Position numbers and translations under genes: made by a program | Source: Burkholderiales bacterium | GTDB taxonomy: Bacteria; Pseudomonadota; Gammaproteobacteria; Burkholderiales; SG8-41 | Assembly: GCA_036262035.1 (NCBI GenBank) | Contig: DATAJS010000013.1 | Span: 62,001-126,000, forward strand | Reading direction: 5' to 3' | Length of the DNA stretch: 64,000 nucleotides | The notes under the pieces: generated by a model | The model's input: only the letters and a program-made list of their open reading frames with translations | Told to the model about the DNA's origin: nothing | The model's database searches: none | Part shown: positions 15,561 to 24,011 of the stretch, piece after piece | How the letters are laid out: each line of letters starts with the position of its first letter | Numbering within the stretch: the stretch's first letter is position 1

Positions 15561-16438
15561 CAGCTCACCGCTCCGAGCTGTCGCAGCGATTTCAGGATGA
15601 AATCATCGAACGCTACGCTCGTCGTCGTGCGCAGGTAACCGGCGCCCAGGCTCGCGCAGGCCGATTCGATCTCGCGAAAATACGCCGCCAGCTCTTCCTG
15701 GAAGCGCCGCGCGAGCTCCGCGTCCACGAAGAGGCGCCGCTCGCGGCGCCCCTCCGCATCGACCAGCGCGACATCGCCCAGCACGCGCGGCTCGATGTCC
15801 TGCTCGTCGAGCACGTGAACGACGAGAACCTGGTGGCGCCTGCGTACGAGCGCCTCGACGGCGGCGCGCCAGCCCGCCGGATCGAAGAGATCGCTCGCGA
15901 TCACCGCGAGGCCCGGCTGCGGAAACAGCGCAGTGAAGCGTTGCACCGCAGCCTGCAGATCGGTGGCGCCGGCGCACGTCAGCCCGTCGAGGAAACCGAA
16001 CAATCGCAGGATCTGCGTACGTCCTCGGCCGAGCTTCAGCGGCGTCTGCAGCGCAGAGGAAAACGCCGCGCCGCCGACGCGGTCGAGATTCTTCAGCCCG
16101 ATGTAACCCAGAGCTGCCGCGACCTTTCTGGCGTAGTCGCTCTTGCCTTCCGCGGCGGCCGGGGACGCCATGGACGCGCTCGTGTCGACCAGCAGGTAGA
16201 GGTTGAGCTCTTCCTCGGCGGTGAAGATCTTCAGCACGAGCCGGTCGAGGCGCCGGTAGATGTTCCAGTCGACGTAGCGCAGGTCGTCACCGCGCTGGTA
16301 TCGGCGGTAATCCGAGAACTCGAGGCTGTGCCCTTTGCGCGAAGCCGCGTGCCCGCCGCCGGGCCCCGCCCAATCGAGGCGCTTGGCGGCGAGGTGCAGC
16401 CGCTCCAGCCGTTTCAGGAAATCGGCGTCGAAGAGCAT
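15560..16438 (-). CDS. DUF58 domain protein
   Basis: 292 residues. The DUF58 signature is plain at residues 43-62 (YRRYQRGDDLRYVDWNIYRR), followed by a vWA-like strand with LLVDTSASM (85-90) and LAVIASDLFDP later. DUF58 proteins are regularly encoded next to MoxR ATPases and vWA membrane proteins and are thought to take part in chaperone-like assembly or metal insertion. Its stop overlaps the start of the large vWA gene (TGATG), and it begins 7 bases after the MoxR stop, so the genes are co-translated. Confidence 0.92.
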   Translation of the reverse strand: MLFDADFLKRLERLHLAAKRLDWAGPGGGHAASRKGHSLEFSDYRRYQRGDDLRYVDWNIYRRLDRLVLKIFTAEEELNLYLLVDTSASMASPAAAEGKSDYARKVAAALGYIGLKNLDRVGGAAFSSALQTPLKLGRGRTQILRLFGFLDGLTCAGATDLQAAVQRFTALFPQPGLAVIASDLFDPAGWRAAVEALVRRRHQVLVVHVLDEQDIEPRVLGDVALVDAEGRRERRLFVDAELARRFQEELAAYFREIESACASLGAGYLRTTTSVAFDDFILKSLRQLGAVS

Positions 16439-16445
16439 CGGCTCC

Positions 16446-17459
16446 TCACGGCACTTCGGGCACCTGCCGCACGACGTCGGCGAGCACCTGTTCGGGGCTC
16501 ACGCCTTCGGCATCGGCCTCGAGCTTCAGGATCAGCCGGTGACGCAGCCCGGGTACCGCCATCGAGCGGATATCTTCGAACGACACGTTGGGCCGGCCCG
16601 CGAGCAGCGCGCGCGCCTTGGCCGCGAGGATGAGCGCCTGCAGCCCGCGCGGGCTCGCCCCGTACAGCACGAAGCGGCGCGCGAGCTCGACGCCAACGCC
16701 GCTCGTATCGCGGCCGGCGTGGGTGGCGAGGATGAGGCGCACCGCATAGTCTTTCACCGCTTCGGCCAGCGGCACTTCGCGCACCCACCGGCGGATGGCG
16801 AGGATCGCCGCGCCGTCCATCACCTCGTTCAGCGGCTCCGGCGGGGCGGCCGTCGTGAGGTCGGCGATGCGCGAGAGCTGTTCGCGATTGGGATACTCCG
16901 GCAGGAGCTTGAAGAAGAAGCGGTCGACCTGCGCTTCCGGGAGCGGATAGGTGCCTTCCATCTCGAGCGGATTCTGGGTCGCGAGCACCATGAACGGGCT
17001 CTCCAGGCGATGCGCCTTGCCGCCCACGGTCACGCTGTTTTCCTGCATGGCTTCCAGCAGCGCCGACTGAGTCTTGGGCGTCGCGCGGTTGATCTCGTCG
17101 GCGAGCACGATGTTGGCGAAGATCGGGCCGCTCTGGAACGCGAAGATCTTGCGCCCCGACGCGTCGTCGGCGAGCAGATTGGTGCCGGTGATGTCCGCCG
17201 GCATCAGGTCCGGCGTGAACTGCACGCGCGAGAACGACAGGCCGAGCGTCTCGCCGAGGCTGCGCACGATCAGCGTCTTGCCCAGGCCCGGGACGCCTTC
17301 GAGCAGACAGTGACCGCCGCACACGAGCGCGATGAACACGTGCTCGATCAGCGCTTCGTGGCCGACGATGGTGCGCGCCATCTCGGCTTTGAGCTCCGCG
17401 AAGCTGCGGCCCGCGCGCTCGATGCGCCGCTCGACGTCTTCGATCGATTCCATGTTCAT
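16446..17459 (-). CDS. MoxR-family AAA+ ATPase
   Basis: 337 residues. Walker A is GVPGLGKT (residues 55-62), Walker B is IVLADEINRA (Asp121, Glu122), sensor 1 is VLATQNPLEMEGTYPLPEAQ with the MoxR-specific ending, and the lid domain follows with RGLQALILAAKARALLAGR. MoxR ATPases remodel or activate vWA-containing partners; here the partners are probably the DUF58 and triple-vWA proteins encoded immediately downstream. The ATG overlaps the stop of the upstream gene by four bases. Confidence 0.95.
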   Translation of the reverse strand: MNMESIEDVERRIERAGRSFAELKAEMARTIVGHEALIEHVFIALVCGGHCLLEGVPGLGKTLIVRSLGETLGLSFSRVQFTPDLMPADITGTNLLADDASGRKIFAFQSGPIFANIVLADEINRATPKTQSALLEAMQENSVTVGGKAHRLESPFMVLATQNPLEMEGTYPLPEAQVDRFFFKLLPEYPNREQLSRIADLTTAAPPEPLNEVMDGAAILAIRRWVREVPLAEAVKDYAVRLILATHAGRDTSGVGVELARRFVLYGASPRGLQALILAAKARALLAGRPNVSFEDIRSMAVPGLRHRLILKLEADAEGVSPEQVLADVVRQVPEVP

Positions 17460-18844
17460 TTCGTCTGTTCCAGTGACAGGAAATAGTTCTTGACGGTGTC
17501 CCTGAGGTCCTCGGGGATGCGTTCGGTCGCGAGCTCCGCTTCCGCCTGGCGCCGATAGCTCGTGATGACTTCGTCGCGCGTGAGCCGGCTGGTGCCGGGC
17601 TTCGGCACCGCCTTGAAGAACGTGGAGCTGCGCTCGCCTTCGCCGATCTCGCCTTTGAGCTGGGCGCGGCGTGCGCCTTGCGCTTCCGGCAGCGACGGCG
17701 CGCCACGTTTCTCTCCGGGCGCGTTCCCCGGCGAGTTGCCGGGAATGTTCGGATCCCAGCGCTCGGCGCGTCCGTCCTTCTTCGGGTCGTCGCCGCCGGC
17801 GCGGCCTCGGGGGTCGCCGGGCCGACCGCGCTCGCGCTGCGTCAGCGCCTTGAGCGACTGCTCCGCGTCGGCGAGCGCTCGCCGGTCGAGCTCGGCGGTC
17901 GCGTCCTGCTCGAGCTTGTCCACCAGCGCCTTCAGCTCGCCGCGCGAGAGCTCCCGCGAGCCGCCCCGCGGCGCGTCGAGCTGCTTCTGCAAGCGGGTCA
18001 GACCGGCGAGGCGCTGCTGCCAGTCCTGCGCTTCGCTGTCCCCTGCGTTGAACGATTCGCGCGCGGCCTCGAGCTCCGCCCTCAGGTCGGAAAGCTCGCG
18101 GCGGCTCGTCGGCAGCGTGCCGGGGTCTCGTCCGCCGCTTGTTTGAGACGCCAGCTTGTTACGAAAGTCGCCGAGCTCGCGCTCGAGCCCGTCCTGCGTG
18201 GTCCCGGTCTCGAGGCCGCGTCGCGCGATCTTCTCCAGCTCGCGCGCAGCGGCGAGCGTTTTGGGCAGCGCTTCGCTTTGCGCCTTCTGCGCAAGCTCGC
18301 GCGCGAGCTCGCGCAGCTCGCGTGCAAGCGCGGGTTGCTGTCGCGGCGAGACGCCGTGGATGCCGAACCGCGTGTCGAAGTGCAGCATCGCCAGCCACAG
18401 CGCGAAGATCGGCAGGAGCAGCCACGCGTGCCAACCCCACGCGCGCGGAAAGAGCGCCCGCGGATCGAAGCTGCGCATTCTGTCCGCCGCTTCGCGCAGC
18501 ACGAGCAGCGCCACCGCTTTCGTCTCGTCGCGCCGCAAAAGCTCCCATGCGGTGGTGGCGCGCTCGTCCAGGTGCAGCTTCCTGTCCAGCGCCGCCAGCG
18601 CTCGCGTGGTATCGGGCTCACGCCAGCGTCGCGCGTAGAGCAGATACGGTGCGATCGCGGCGAACATCGCCGCGGGCGGCGCCCACGCCCAACCGGAAGG
18701 GAGCGTCACGAACAGCGGCACGGCAAGCGCTGCCAGAAACGTATAGAACAGCGCGACGACGAGCGTGGCCTCGTACCGTTTGCGCCGCTCCCAGCCCAGC
18801 AGGCGCGAGAGGCGCGCTTCGAGCGTTTCGCTAGCGGTGTCCAA
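17456..18844 (-). CDS. Membrane-anchored coiled-coil protein of the MoxR cluster, function unknown
   Basis: 462 residues. Two hydrophobic segments near the N-terminus (about 25-75) and a third near residue 140 precede a long charged region rich in Glu, Arg, Ala and Gln that should form coiled coils (about 170-300), then a low-complexity Gly/Pro/Asp/Arg stretch (DPNIPGNSPGNAPGE), and a C-terminal helix region ending LRDTVKNYFLSLEQ. The end RIPEDLRDTVKNYFLSLE resembles the tail of DUF4175-like proteins found in MoxR clusters. It overlaps MoxR by ATGA and overlaps the upstream gene by 14 bases. No enzymatic motif was seen. Confidence 0.78.
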   Translation of the reverse strand: MDTASETLEARLSRLLGWERRKRYEATLVVALFYTFLAALAVPLFVTLPSGWAWAPPAAMFAAIAPYLLYARRWREPDTTRALAALDRKLHLDERATTAWELLRRDETKAVALLVLREAADRMRSFDPRALFPRAWGWHAWLLLPIFALWLAMLHFDTRFGIHGVSPRQQPALARELRELARELAQKAQSEALPKTLAAARELEKIARRGLETGTTQDGLERELGDFRNKLASQTSGGRDPGTLPTSRRELSDLRAELEAARESFNAGDSEAQDWQQRLAGLTRLQKQLDAPRGGSRELSRGELKALVDKLEQDATAELDRRALADAEQSLKALTQRERGRPGDPRGRAGGDDPKKDGRAERWDPNIPGNSPGNAPGEKRGAPSLPEAQGARRAQLKGEIGEGERSSTFFKAVPKPGTSRLTRDEVITSYRRQAEAELATERIPEDLRDTVKNYFLSLEQTK

Positions 18845-19577
18845 GCGTCACCCTTTTCAACGCCCAGCGGTGCGCGACGAGCCCCGAGCCGGCGAGCGCA
18901 AGGTGAAAAGCGAAATGGAGCACGTGCGCCGAGGCGCTGACGCCGGCGACCCTGAACGGCGCGGGCTCTTCGCGTCCCAGCACGGCGAGCAGATAGACCA
19001 CCGGATCGAGCGGCAGGTAAACCGCCAGCGCCGCCACGACCACGACGAGCGTGAAACAGCGAATGGCGAACTGGCGGGTCTCCCGCTCGCGCTCCCAGAG
19101 GACCGACGCCGCCAGTCCCCACACGCCGTAGCAGAAGCCGTAGAAAAAGATGAGCGCCAGCGCGGCGGCGAGAACGAAGAGCGGCGTGTGGGAAATCGCC
19201 GCCGCCCACACGAGGATCGGCGTGCTCAGCAGCAGGAGACATGACAGGTGCGCGAGCAGCGCCGCGACGCGGCCTCTCGCCACGACTCGAAGCGCGCGAG
19301 GGCCGCCGCGCAGCCACTCTTCGAGCGGTTTGAAGCGCCGCGACGCGTATTCGTGGTTCGCGAGCCGCAGCGCGAAATACACGATCAGCGCGAGCGCCGC
19401 GGACGCGCAGATCTCGAGCAGCATGGCCGAGCCTCTCCACATCTGCTCGCCCAGCGACTGCGTCCAGAGCGCGCCGAAAGCGGCCGGCGCGAGAAAGACG
19501 AGCAGGTAGAAATAGACCGTCAGGACGTTGCCTTCCTCGAACAACACCTCGAAGTTCTCGCGCAGGACCGGATTCAT
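18831..19577 (-). CDS. Integral membrane protein (ABC-2-permease-like), function unknown
   Basis: 248 residues from the ATG at 19577 (MNPVLRENFEVLFEEGNVLTVYFYLL), with about six hydrophobic segments. The topology and the short cytoplasmic start resemble ABC-2-type permeases that sit in some MoxR/DUF58 clusters, but no ATP-binding subunit is encoded here. The start is set by the ATGA overlap with the stop of the 648-residue gene upstream; a longer reading would overlap that gene for nearly 300 bases. Confidence 0.78.
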   Translation of the reverse strand: MNPVLRENFEVLFEEGNVLTVYFYLLVFLAPAAFGALWTQSLGEQMWRGSAMLLEICASAALALIVYFALRLANHEYASRRFKPLEEWLRGGPRALRVVARGRVAALLAHLSCLLLLSTPILVWAAAISHTPLFVLAAALALIFFYGFCYGVWGLAASVLWERERETRQFAIRCFTLVVVVAALAVYLPLDPVVYLLAVLGREEPAPFRVAGVSASAHVLHFAFHLALAGSGLVAHRWALKRVTLGHR

Positions 19578-21520
19578 TCGTCCTCCGGTCCGGCGAGCGG
19601 CGCGATCGCGCGGTAGAGCGCGTAGCTTTGCACGCGCACGCGCGCCTCGCCGGTCTCGAAGCGCGGCTCGGGCTCTCTCAACCACCCGACGAAGAGCGCG
19701 GCGCCGTTGCGCGAGAAGCTTTGCGTGCCTCCTTCCGGGAAGAACGACGCCTGGAAGAGCACGTCGCGCGGCTTGTCGTTGAACCTGATCTCGCGCAGGC
19801 TTTGCTCGGTGCGTCTCGCGGGATCCGCGGCGGCGTCGGGCAGCGCGAACGATTTCTTCCATCGCTCGCCGGCCGGCAGGTTGCCCAGAGCGACGTGCAG
19901 GCCGGGCGCGACCAGCCAGCAGTCGGTGAGATCCTTGCCGCTCTGGTTGAGAACGTCGAGCACGAGCTCACCCTGGGTCTGCACGATCGCAGCCGCGAGC
20001 TGCAGGCGCTCCACGTGACGCGCGCGGAGCAGCTTGTAGTCCCACGCCTTCAGCGGGACCTCGACGCGCGTGGTCCCGGCGCCGTGCCGGTAGACGAGCG
20101 ACGGAGCCGGCTGCGCGGCGGCCGTCCGGAGACGCGGAACGGCATCCACCCACGCTTGCCCGAAAGCGAGACTGTAGTCGTGCGGCCGAGTCGAGAACAA
20201 GGCGAGGTTGCTCTGCGCGTCGACGTAACCGCCCCCGGCGTCTTCCATGACGCTCGCCGTCAGGAGCACGCCTTCCGGCGAGCGCTCACCACGGCTGAAG
20301 TAGAGATATCCGGCGACGGCGGTGCAGCCGATCCAGCCGCAGCACGCGAGGATGAGCTTGCGCGGGGTCATGCGCCAGCGCCGCCACAGGCGCACGAGCA
20401 CGATGAGGCCCGCGAGGTATCCGGCGATGGCGAAGAAGAGCGAGCGGCCCGGCAGGTACGTGGACACGAACCACGGACTGAGCAGCGCCTGCGAGAAGAT
20501 CGAATCGGTCCATTGCGTCTCCAGGGACGCGCTCTCCACCGGACGCGTAGCCAGCAGGTCCTGCAGGAATCGCGGCAGGCCGTTCCACGTTGAGAGCGGC
20601 GGACGGCCCGCGTCGACGGCGAGATACGCCACCTTGCCCCTGCCCCAATCGCTCTCGACGATGAGCGGCAGGCCTTCCGCCTCGCTCACGAGCCGCCCCT
20701 TCACGAGCGTCGCCGTCTGCGTCCACACGCCGCCGATGGCATCGAAGGGGTCCGCGCCGACGTGCGCGGTGAAGGCGGTGCGTTTGACGCCGTGCACCCG
20801 CACCGGAAGAAAACGTGCGAGCTGCGGCGCCTGGTACAGCGTGTAGTTCAGGCTGCCGATGATCACCATCCTGCCGCCTGCCGCGAGCCAGTGCTCGAGC
20901 GCGAGACTCTGCGTGCGAGACAGATCGCGCAGCGACAGATCGTACACGACAAGGTGAGAGACGCCGCGCAGCGCCCGCGCATCCCGCGGCAATTCGGCGA
21001 CGCCCACCGCGACCACGCGGTTCGTGAGCGACGCGCCGAGCGAGGTCAGGGGAATCGCGCTGCCCTCGCTCAGGCTCAATACCACCGGCGCGGGCGTGAA
21101 GTGACGCCGCAGGTCGACGGCGCGCGACGCCGACGCCGATGCGCCGGTAAAGCGGATCTCGAGCGGGCGGTTGAGGACGTCCGGGTCGACGGTGAGCTCG
21201 ACGCTGCGGCGCGAGCGCGCGGGCAGAAAGACCTCGCGGCGATGGAAGGCCTGGTACGCCGCACCGCCCTGCTCCGGGCCGCCTTTCCAAACCCCGATTT
21301 CCAGGATGCCTTCCGTCGAAGCGCCGATGTTCTCCAGGCCGACCTCGAGCGGAAACGGGCGGCCCAACTGGAACACGCCGTGGAAGCCGACCCGGGGCTC
21401 GATCAGGATCGTCGCGGCCGACGCGACCGGCGGCAGCATGGCCAGGAACAGGCACAGCGCGAGGAGGCCGCAGGCCGATCGGCGTCGACGTCGAGCGCGG
21501 CGTACCTCGTGCTCCGTCAT
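19574..21520 (-). CDS. Large membrane protein opening the MoxR cluster, function unknown
   Basis: About 648 residues from MTEHEVRRARRRRR. I chose the ATG at 21520 because AGAGGTGA sits six bases upstream; an ATG at 21547 would add nine residues. A signal peptide or anchor (about 15-36) is followed by a beta-rich, probably periplasmic, region (ILIEPRVGFHGVFQLGRPFPLEVGLEN). Next is a Rossmann-like stretch resembling the GATase-like domain of vWA partners (LAAGGRMVIIGSLNYTLYQ), then two helices near 370-430 and a second beta-rich domain. It lacks a visible vWA metal motif. It is the first gene of the six-gene operon. Confidence 0.8.
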   Translation of the reverse strand: MTEHEVRRARRRRRSACGLLALCLFLAMLPPVASAATILIEPRVGFHGVFQLGRPFPLEVGLENIGASTEGILEIGVWKGGPEQGGAAYQAFHRREVFLPARSRRSVELTVDPDVLNRPLEIRFTGASASASRAVDLRRHFTPAPVVLSLSEGSAIPLTSLGASLTNRVVAVGVAELPRDARALRGVSHLVVYDLSLRDLSRTQSLALEHWLAAGGRMVIIGSLNYTLYQAPQLARFLPVRVHGVKRTAFTAHVGADPFDAIGGVWTQTATLVKGRLVSEAEGLPLIVESDWGRGKVAYLAVDAGRPPLSTWNGLPRFLQDLLATRPVESASLETQWTDSIFSQALLSPWFVSTYLPGRSLFFAIAGYLAGLIVLVRLWRRWRMTPRKLILACCGWIGCTAVAGYLYFSRGERSPEGVLLTASVMEDAGGGYVDAQSNLALFSTRPHDYSLAFGQAWVDAVPRLRTAAAQPAPSLVYRHGAGTTRVEVPLKAWDYKLLRARHVERLQLAAAIVQTQGELVLDVLNQSGKDLTDCWLVAPGLHVALGNLPAGERWKKSFALPDAAADPARRTEQSLREIRFNDKPRDVLFQASFFPEGGTQSFSRNGAALFVGWLREPEPRFETGEARVRVQSYALYRAIAPLAGPEDE

Positions 21521-21646
21521 CGGATTCACCTCTTCGCGGGTCGCCACAGGCTGGCGCCCGGACCTGCATATTATTCGCAGGACCGCCGACGGCGGCGAGC
21601 CCGCATCGATACGGGCCCGCGCGAGGACTGCGTCGCTAACCGGACC

Positions 21647-22395
21647 TCAGTACAGATGGCACGCGACCCGATGGTCGGGCGCGATCTCTTTTTCTTCCGG
21701 GACCGCTTCGCGGCATCGGGCCATCGCGTAGGGGCAGCGCGGATGGAAGCGGCACCCGGACGGCGGGTTGATGGGGGAAGGCACCTCGCCGCTGAGGATG
21801 ATCTCCTCGCGCGTCTCGTCGGGATGGGCGGGCAGCGCCGCCGAGAACAGCGCTTTCGTATAGGGATGCAGCGGATGGCGGAAGAGCTCTTTGGTCTTCG
21901 CCTTCTCCACGATCTTCCCCAGGTACAACCGCGACCTCGCTCGCCATGTAGCGCGTGGTCGCGAGATGGTGGGCGATCAGGAGATAGCTCACGTCGTACT
22001 GCCGCTGCAGGTCGACGAGCAGGTTCATTGATCTGCGCGCGGATCGACACGTCGAGCACCGACACCGGCTCGTCGAGGATGATCAGCTTCGGCTTGGAGA
22101 CGAGCGCGCTCGCCACCGCGATGCGCTGGCGCTGACCGCCGCTGAACTCGTGCGGATACAGGTTCGCCTGCTGCGCGCGCAGTCCGACCAAGGCGAGCGC
22201 CTCGCCGACGCGCGCCGTGATCTCGCCGTCCGAGACGCGCTGGTTGCATACCAGCGGCTCCCACGGATCCTGGAAGACCGCCTGCACCGCCGTGCGATAG
22301 CCCTTCAGCGCGTCGCCTTCGAGCGCGTGGACATCGTGACCGTCGCGCGCCGCGGCGGACCGGGCCGTGCGCGTCTGCACCGTCGGCTTCGGCAC
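21647..22395 (-). pseudogene. Broken oligopeptide/dipeptide ABC transporter ATP-binding protein (DppF/OppF type)
   Basis: Three pieces of one ATPase lie in order in different frames. Piece one (to about 22030) has AVQAVFQDPWEPL (Q-loop), the signature YPHEFSGGQRQRIAVASAL, and Walker B LIILDEPVSVLDVSIRAQI. Piece two (about 22028-21935) reads [20 protein letters not shown], the H-loop. Piece three (21928-21647) reads [16 protein letters not shown], then the C-terminal peptide-ABC motif [15 protein letters not shown]. Two frameshifts separate them. The Walker A region is absent, so the 5' part is lost as well. No permease or binding-protein genes are nearby. This is a decayed remnant; sequencing errors could explain the frameshifts but not the missing N-terminus. 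Confidence 0.85.
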
Positions 22396-22453
22396 GCCGC
22401 CGCGGTCCTCGCGCCGGCCGCGGCGGCCCTCTCGACGCTGTGGTCGAGACCGG

Positions 22454-22753
22454 TCAGTTAGCGGCCACCGCGTCGATGTGATCGAGGCGGATGATGATGC
22501 GGCCGTAGGTCTGGTTGCGCACCTCGACCGCGTCGTTGCCGATGACGCGGACCACGCCGCCGCCGATCTGCTGGCCGCGCACGTAGAACATCAGCCCGCG
22601 CTTGTCTTTCTGGCTCACGGTGAAGAGCTCCTGCCAGGCCTGCGACACGCCGGTCGGCACGCCGGGCGACTGCGCGAGGACCGGGGCCGGCAGGGCGAGC
22701 GCGGCGAGGAAGGCCGAGACGGCGATGAAACGGTTGCGACGGGCGCGGGACAT
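22454..22753 (-). CDS. Small exported protein with Sm-like C-terminal half
   Basis: 99 residues. AAGGAG lies just upstream of the ATG at 22753. The signal peptide is MSRARRNRFIAVSAFLAALA, cleaved after VLA. The mature part (QSPGVPTGVSQAWQELFTV and on) ends in alternating strands: GLMFYVRGQQIGGGVV, then DAVEVRNQ and RIIIRLDHIDAVAA. The strand pattern, with the conserved glycine and ending 'ldhIdav', recalls Sm/Hfq-like beta barrels, but in a secreted protein. That resemblance is only by eye. Function unknown. Confidence 0.72.
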   Translation of the reverse strand: MSRARRNRFIAVSAFLAALALPAPVLAQSPGVPTGVSQAWQELFTVSQKDKRGLMFYVRGQQIGGGVVRVIGNDAVEVRNQTYGRIIIRLDHIDAVAAN

Positions 22754-23004
22754 GTTGTTCTCCTTGTGGATGTAGGTACGGCCGCGTTGCCTAACGGCCG
22801 CGGCAGGCATATCGTAGGCGCGCGGTACGAAAAACCAACCAGGGAGGGGACATGGCGAACGGTCGCCCGCGCCGGCCGGACACCGCTTCCCCGAGCCTAC
22901 GGCTCCGGGCTCCTGCTGCGCCCAAAAATATTCGAAAAATCCGGAACTTTCCCCGGACGCGCTTGCCTGTAGACAGTCGTTCCGCCACCGAGGAGACAAC
23001 ATAA

Positions 23005-23898
23005 GTGAGCAACCGTTTTAGCGCCGTACGCCTGGGTCTCGCCATCGTGCTCGCGGCCCTGGTCGCAACTGCCTGCAGCTTCACGCGTTTCGGCTACAAC
23101 CAGGCCGACACCCTCGCCGCCTGGATGGCGGACGAGTACTTCGATCTGGACGGCCAGCAGAAGCAGGAATTCTCGACCCGCTTCGGCCGCTTCTATGCGT
23201 GGCACCGCAACGAGCAGCTTCCCGAGTACGCCGCTTTCCTGCACACCGCGCAGGGCAAGGTGAAACAGGGCATCGCCCGTCAGGACGTGCTGTGGTTCGT
23301 CGACGGGCTGCGTACCCGGGTCCGGACCGCCGCACGGCAGGGCGCGCCGGAGGCCGCCGCTTTCCTCGCGACGCTCACCCCCGCGCAGATCGAGAACCTC
23401 CAGAAGAAGTGGGAGAAGGACAACAGGAAGTACGTGAAGGAGAACAAGGTCAACGGCAGCGCCGAGGAGCGCGCCGAGGTCGAGGCCAAGAAAGTCGTCA
23501 AGACGTTCAAGGAGTGGCTGACCCCGCTGACCGACGCGCAGGAGACGCGGGTCGCGGCGATGGTGCGCGAGCTCCCGCCGATCGACCAGTTCCGCTACGC
23601 CGAGCGCCTGCGCCGCCAGAAGGAGTTCATCGCCCTGCTCCAGCATCGCAACGAGGACCGCGAGCGCTTCACCAGGCTCGTCGGCGACTACCTCGCGAAC
23701 TGGGACAAGGGCCGCACCGCGGACGAGCAGAAGCGCCTCGACGCGTGGTGGCAGAAGCGGGCCGACATCTTCGTCGCGCTCGACAAGTCGATGAGCGCCG
23801 AGCAGCGCACCGCCTCGATCGCGAAAATGCAGGGCTACATCGAGGACTTCACGCAGCTCGCCGGCAAAAGCAGCTCGAGCCGCACCGCCGCGCGCTGA
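23005..23898 (+). CDS. DUF6279-type lipoprotein
   Basis: 297 residues with a GTG start at 23005 preceded by AGGAG at 22991. A lipobox is present (LVATAC, Cys24), then the pattern FTRFGYNQADTLAAWMADEYFDLDGQQKQEF, which is the hallmark of this betaproteobacterial/gammaproteobacterial lipoprotein family. The rest is helical and strongly charged (ERLRRQKEFIALLQHRNEDRE). It is probably anchored in the outer membrane facing the periplasm. The family has no established function. Confidence 0.88.
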   Translation: MSNRFSAVRLGLAIVLAALVATACSFTRFGYNQADTLAAWMADEYFDLDGQQKQEFSTRFGRFYAWHRNEQLPEYAAFLHTAQGKVKQGIARQDVLWFVDGLRTRVRTAARQGAPEAAAFLATLTPAQIENLQKKWEKDNRKYVKENKVNGSAEERAEVEAKKVVKTFKEWLTPLTDAQETRVAAMVRELPPIDQFRYAERLRRQKEFIALLQHRNEDRERFTRLVGDYLANWDKGRTADEQKRLDAWWQKRADIFVALDKSMSAEQRTASIAKMQGYIEDFTQLAGKSSSSRTAAR

Positions 23899-23921
23899 CA
23901 CGTCGGCCTTCCGGCCGCCGC

Positions 23922-24009
23922 GAGTGTTGAGTGTTGAGTTGTGAGTGTTGAGTGAAAACCGGGAGACTTGCCGTAGACTCCCTCACTCAACACTAAACAC
24001 TCAACACTC
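23922..24009. repeat. Family C inverted repeat (GAGTGTTGAGTG)
   Basis: Several copies of AGTGTTGAGT lie at 23922-23954, and the complementary ACTCAACACT copies at 23983-24009, just before the aminotransferase start at 24012. The two sides can pair into a long hairpin with a 28-base loop. In the mRNA this would mask the region of the ribosome-binding site. Confidence 0.75.
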
Positions 24010-24011
24010 GA

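Noticed and set aside
12129-15638. A 1169-codon open frame on the plus strand
   Set aside because: It runs antisense to the triple-vWA gene; its protein is a string of Arg, Ala, His and Glu without motifs, which is typical of shadow frames in GC-rich DNA.
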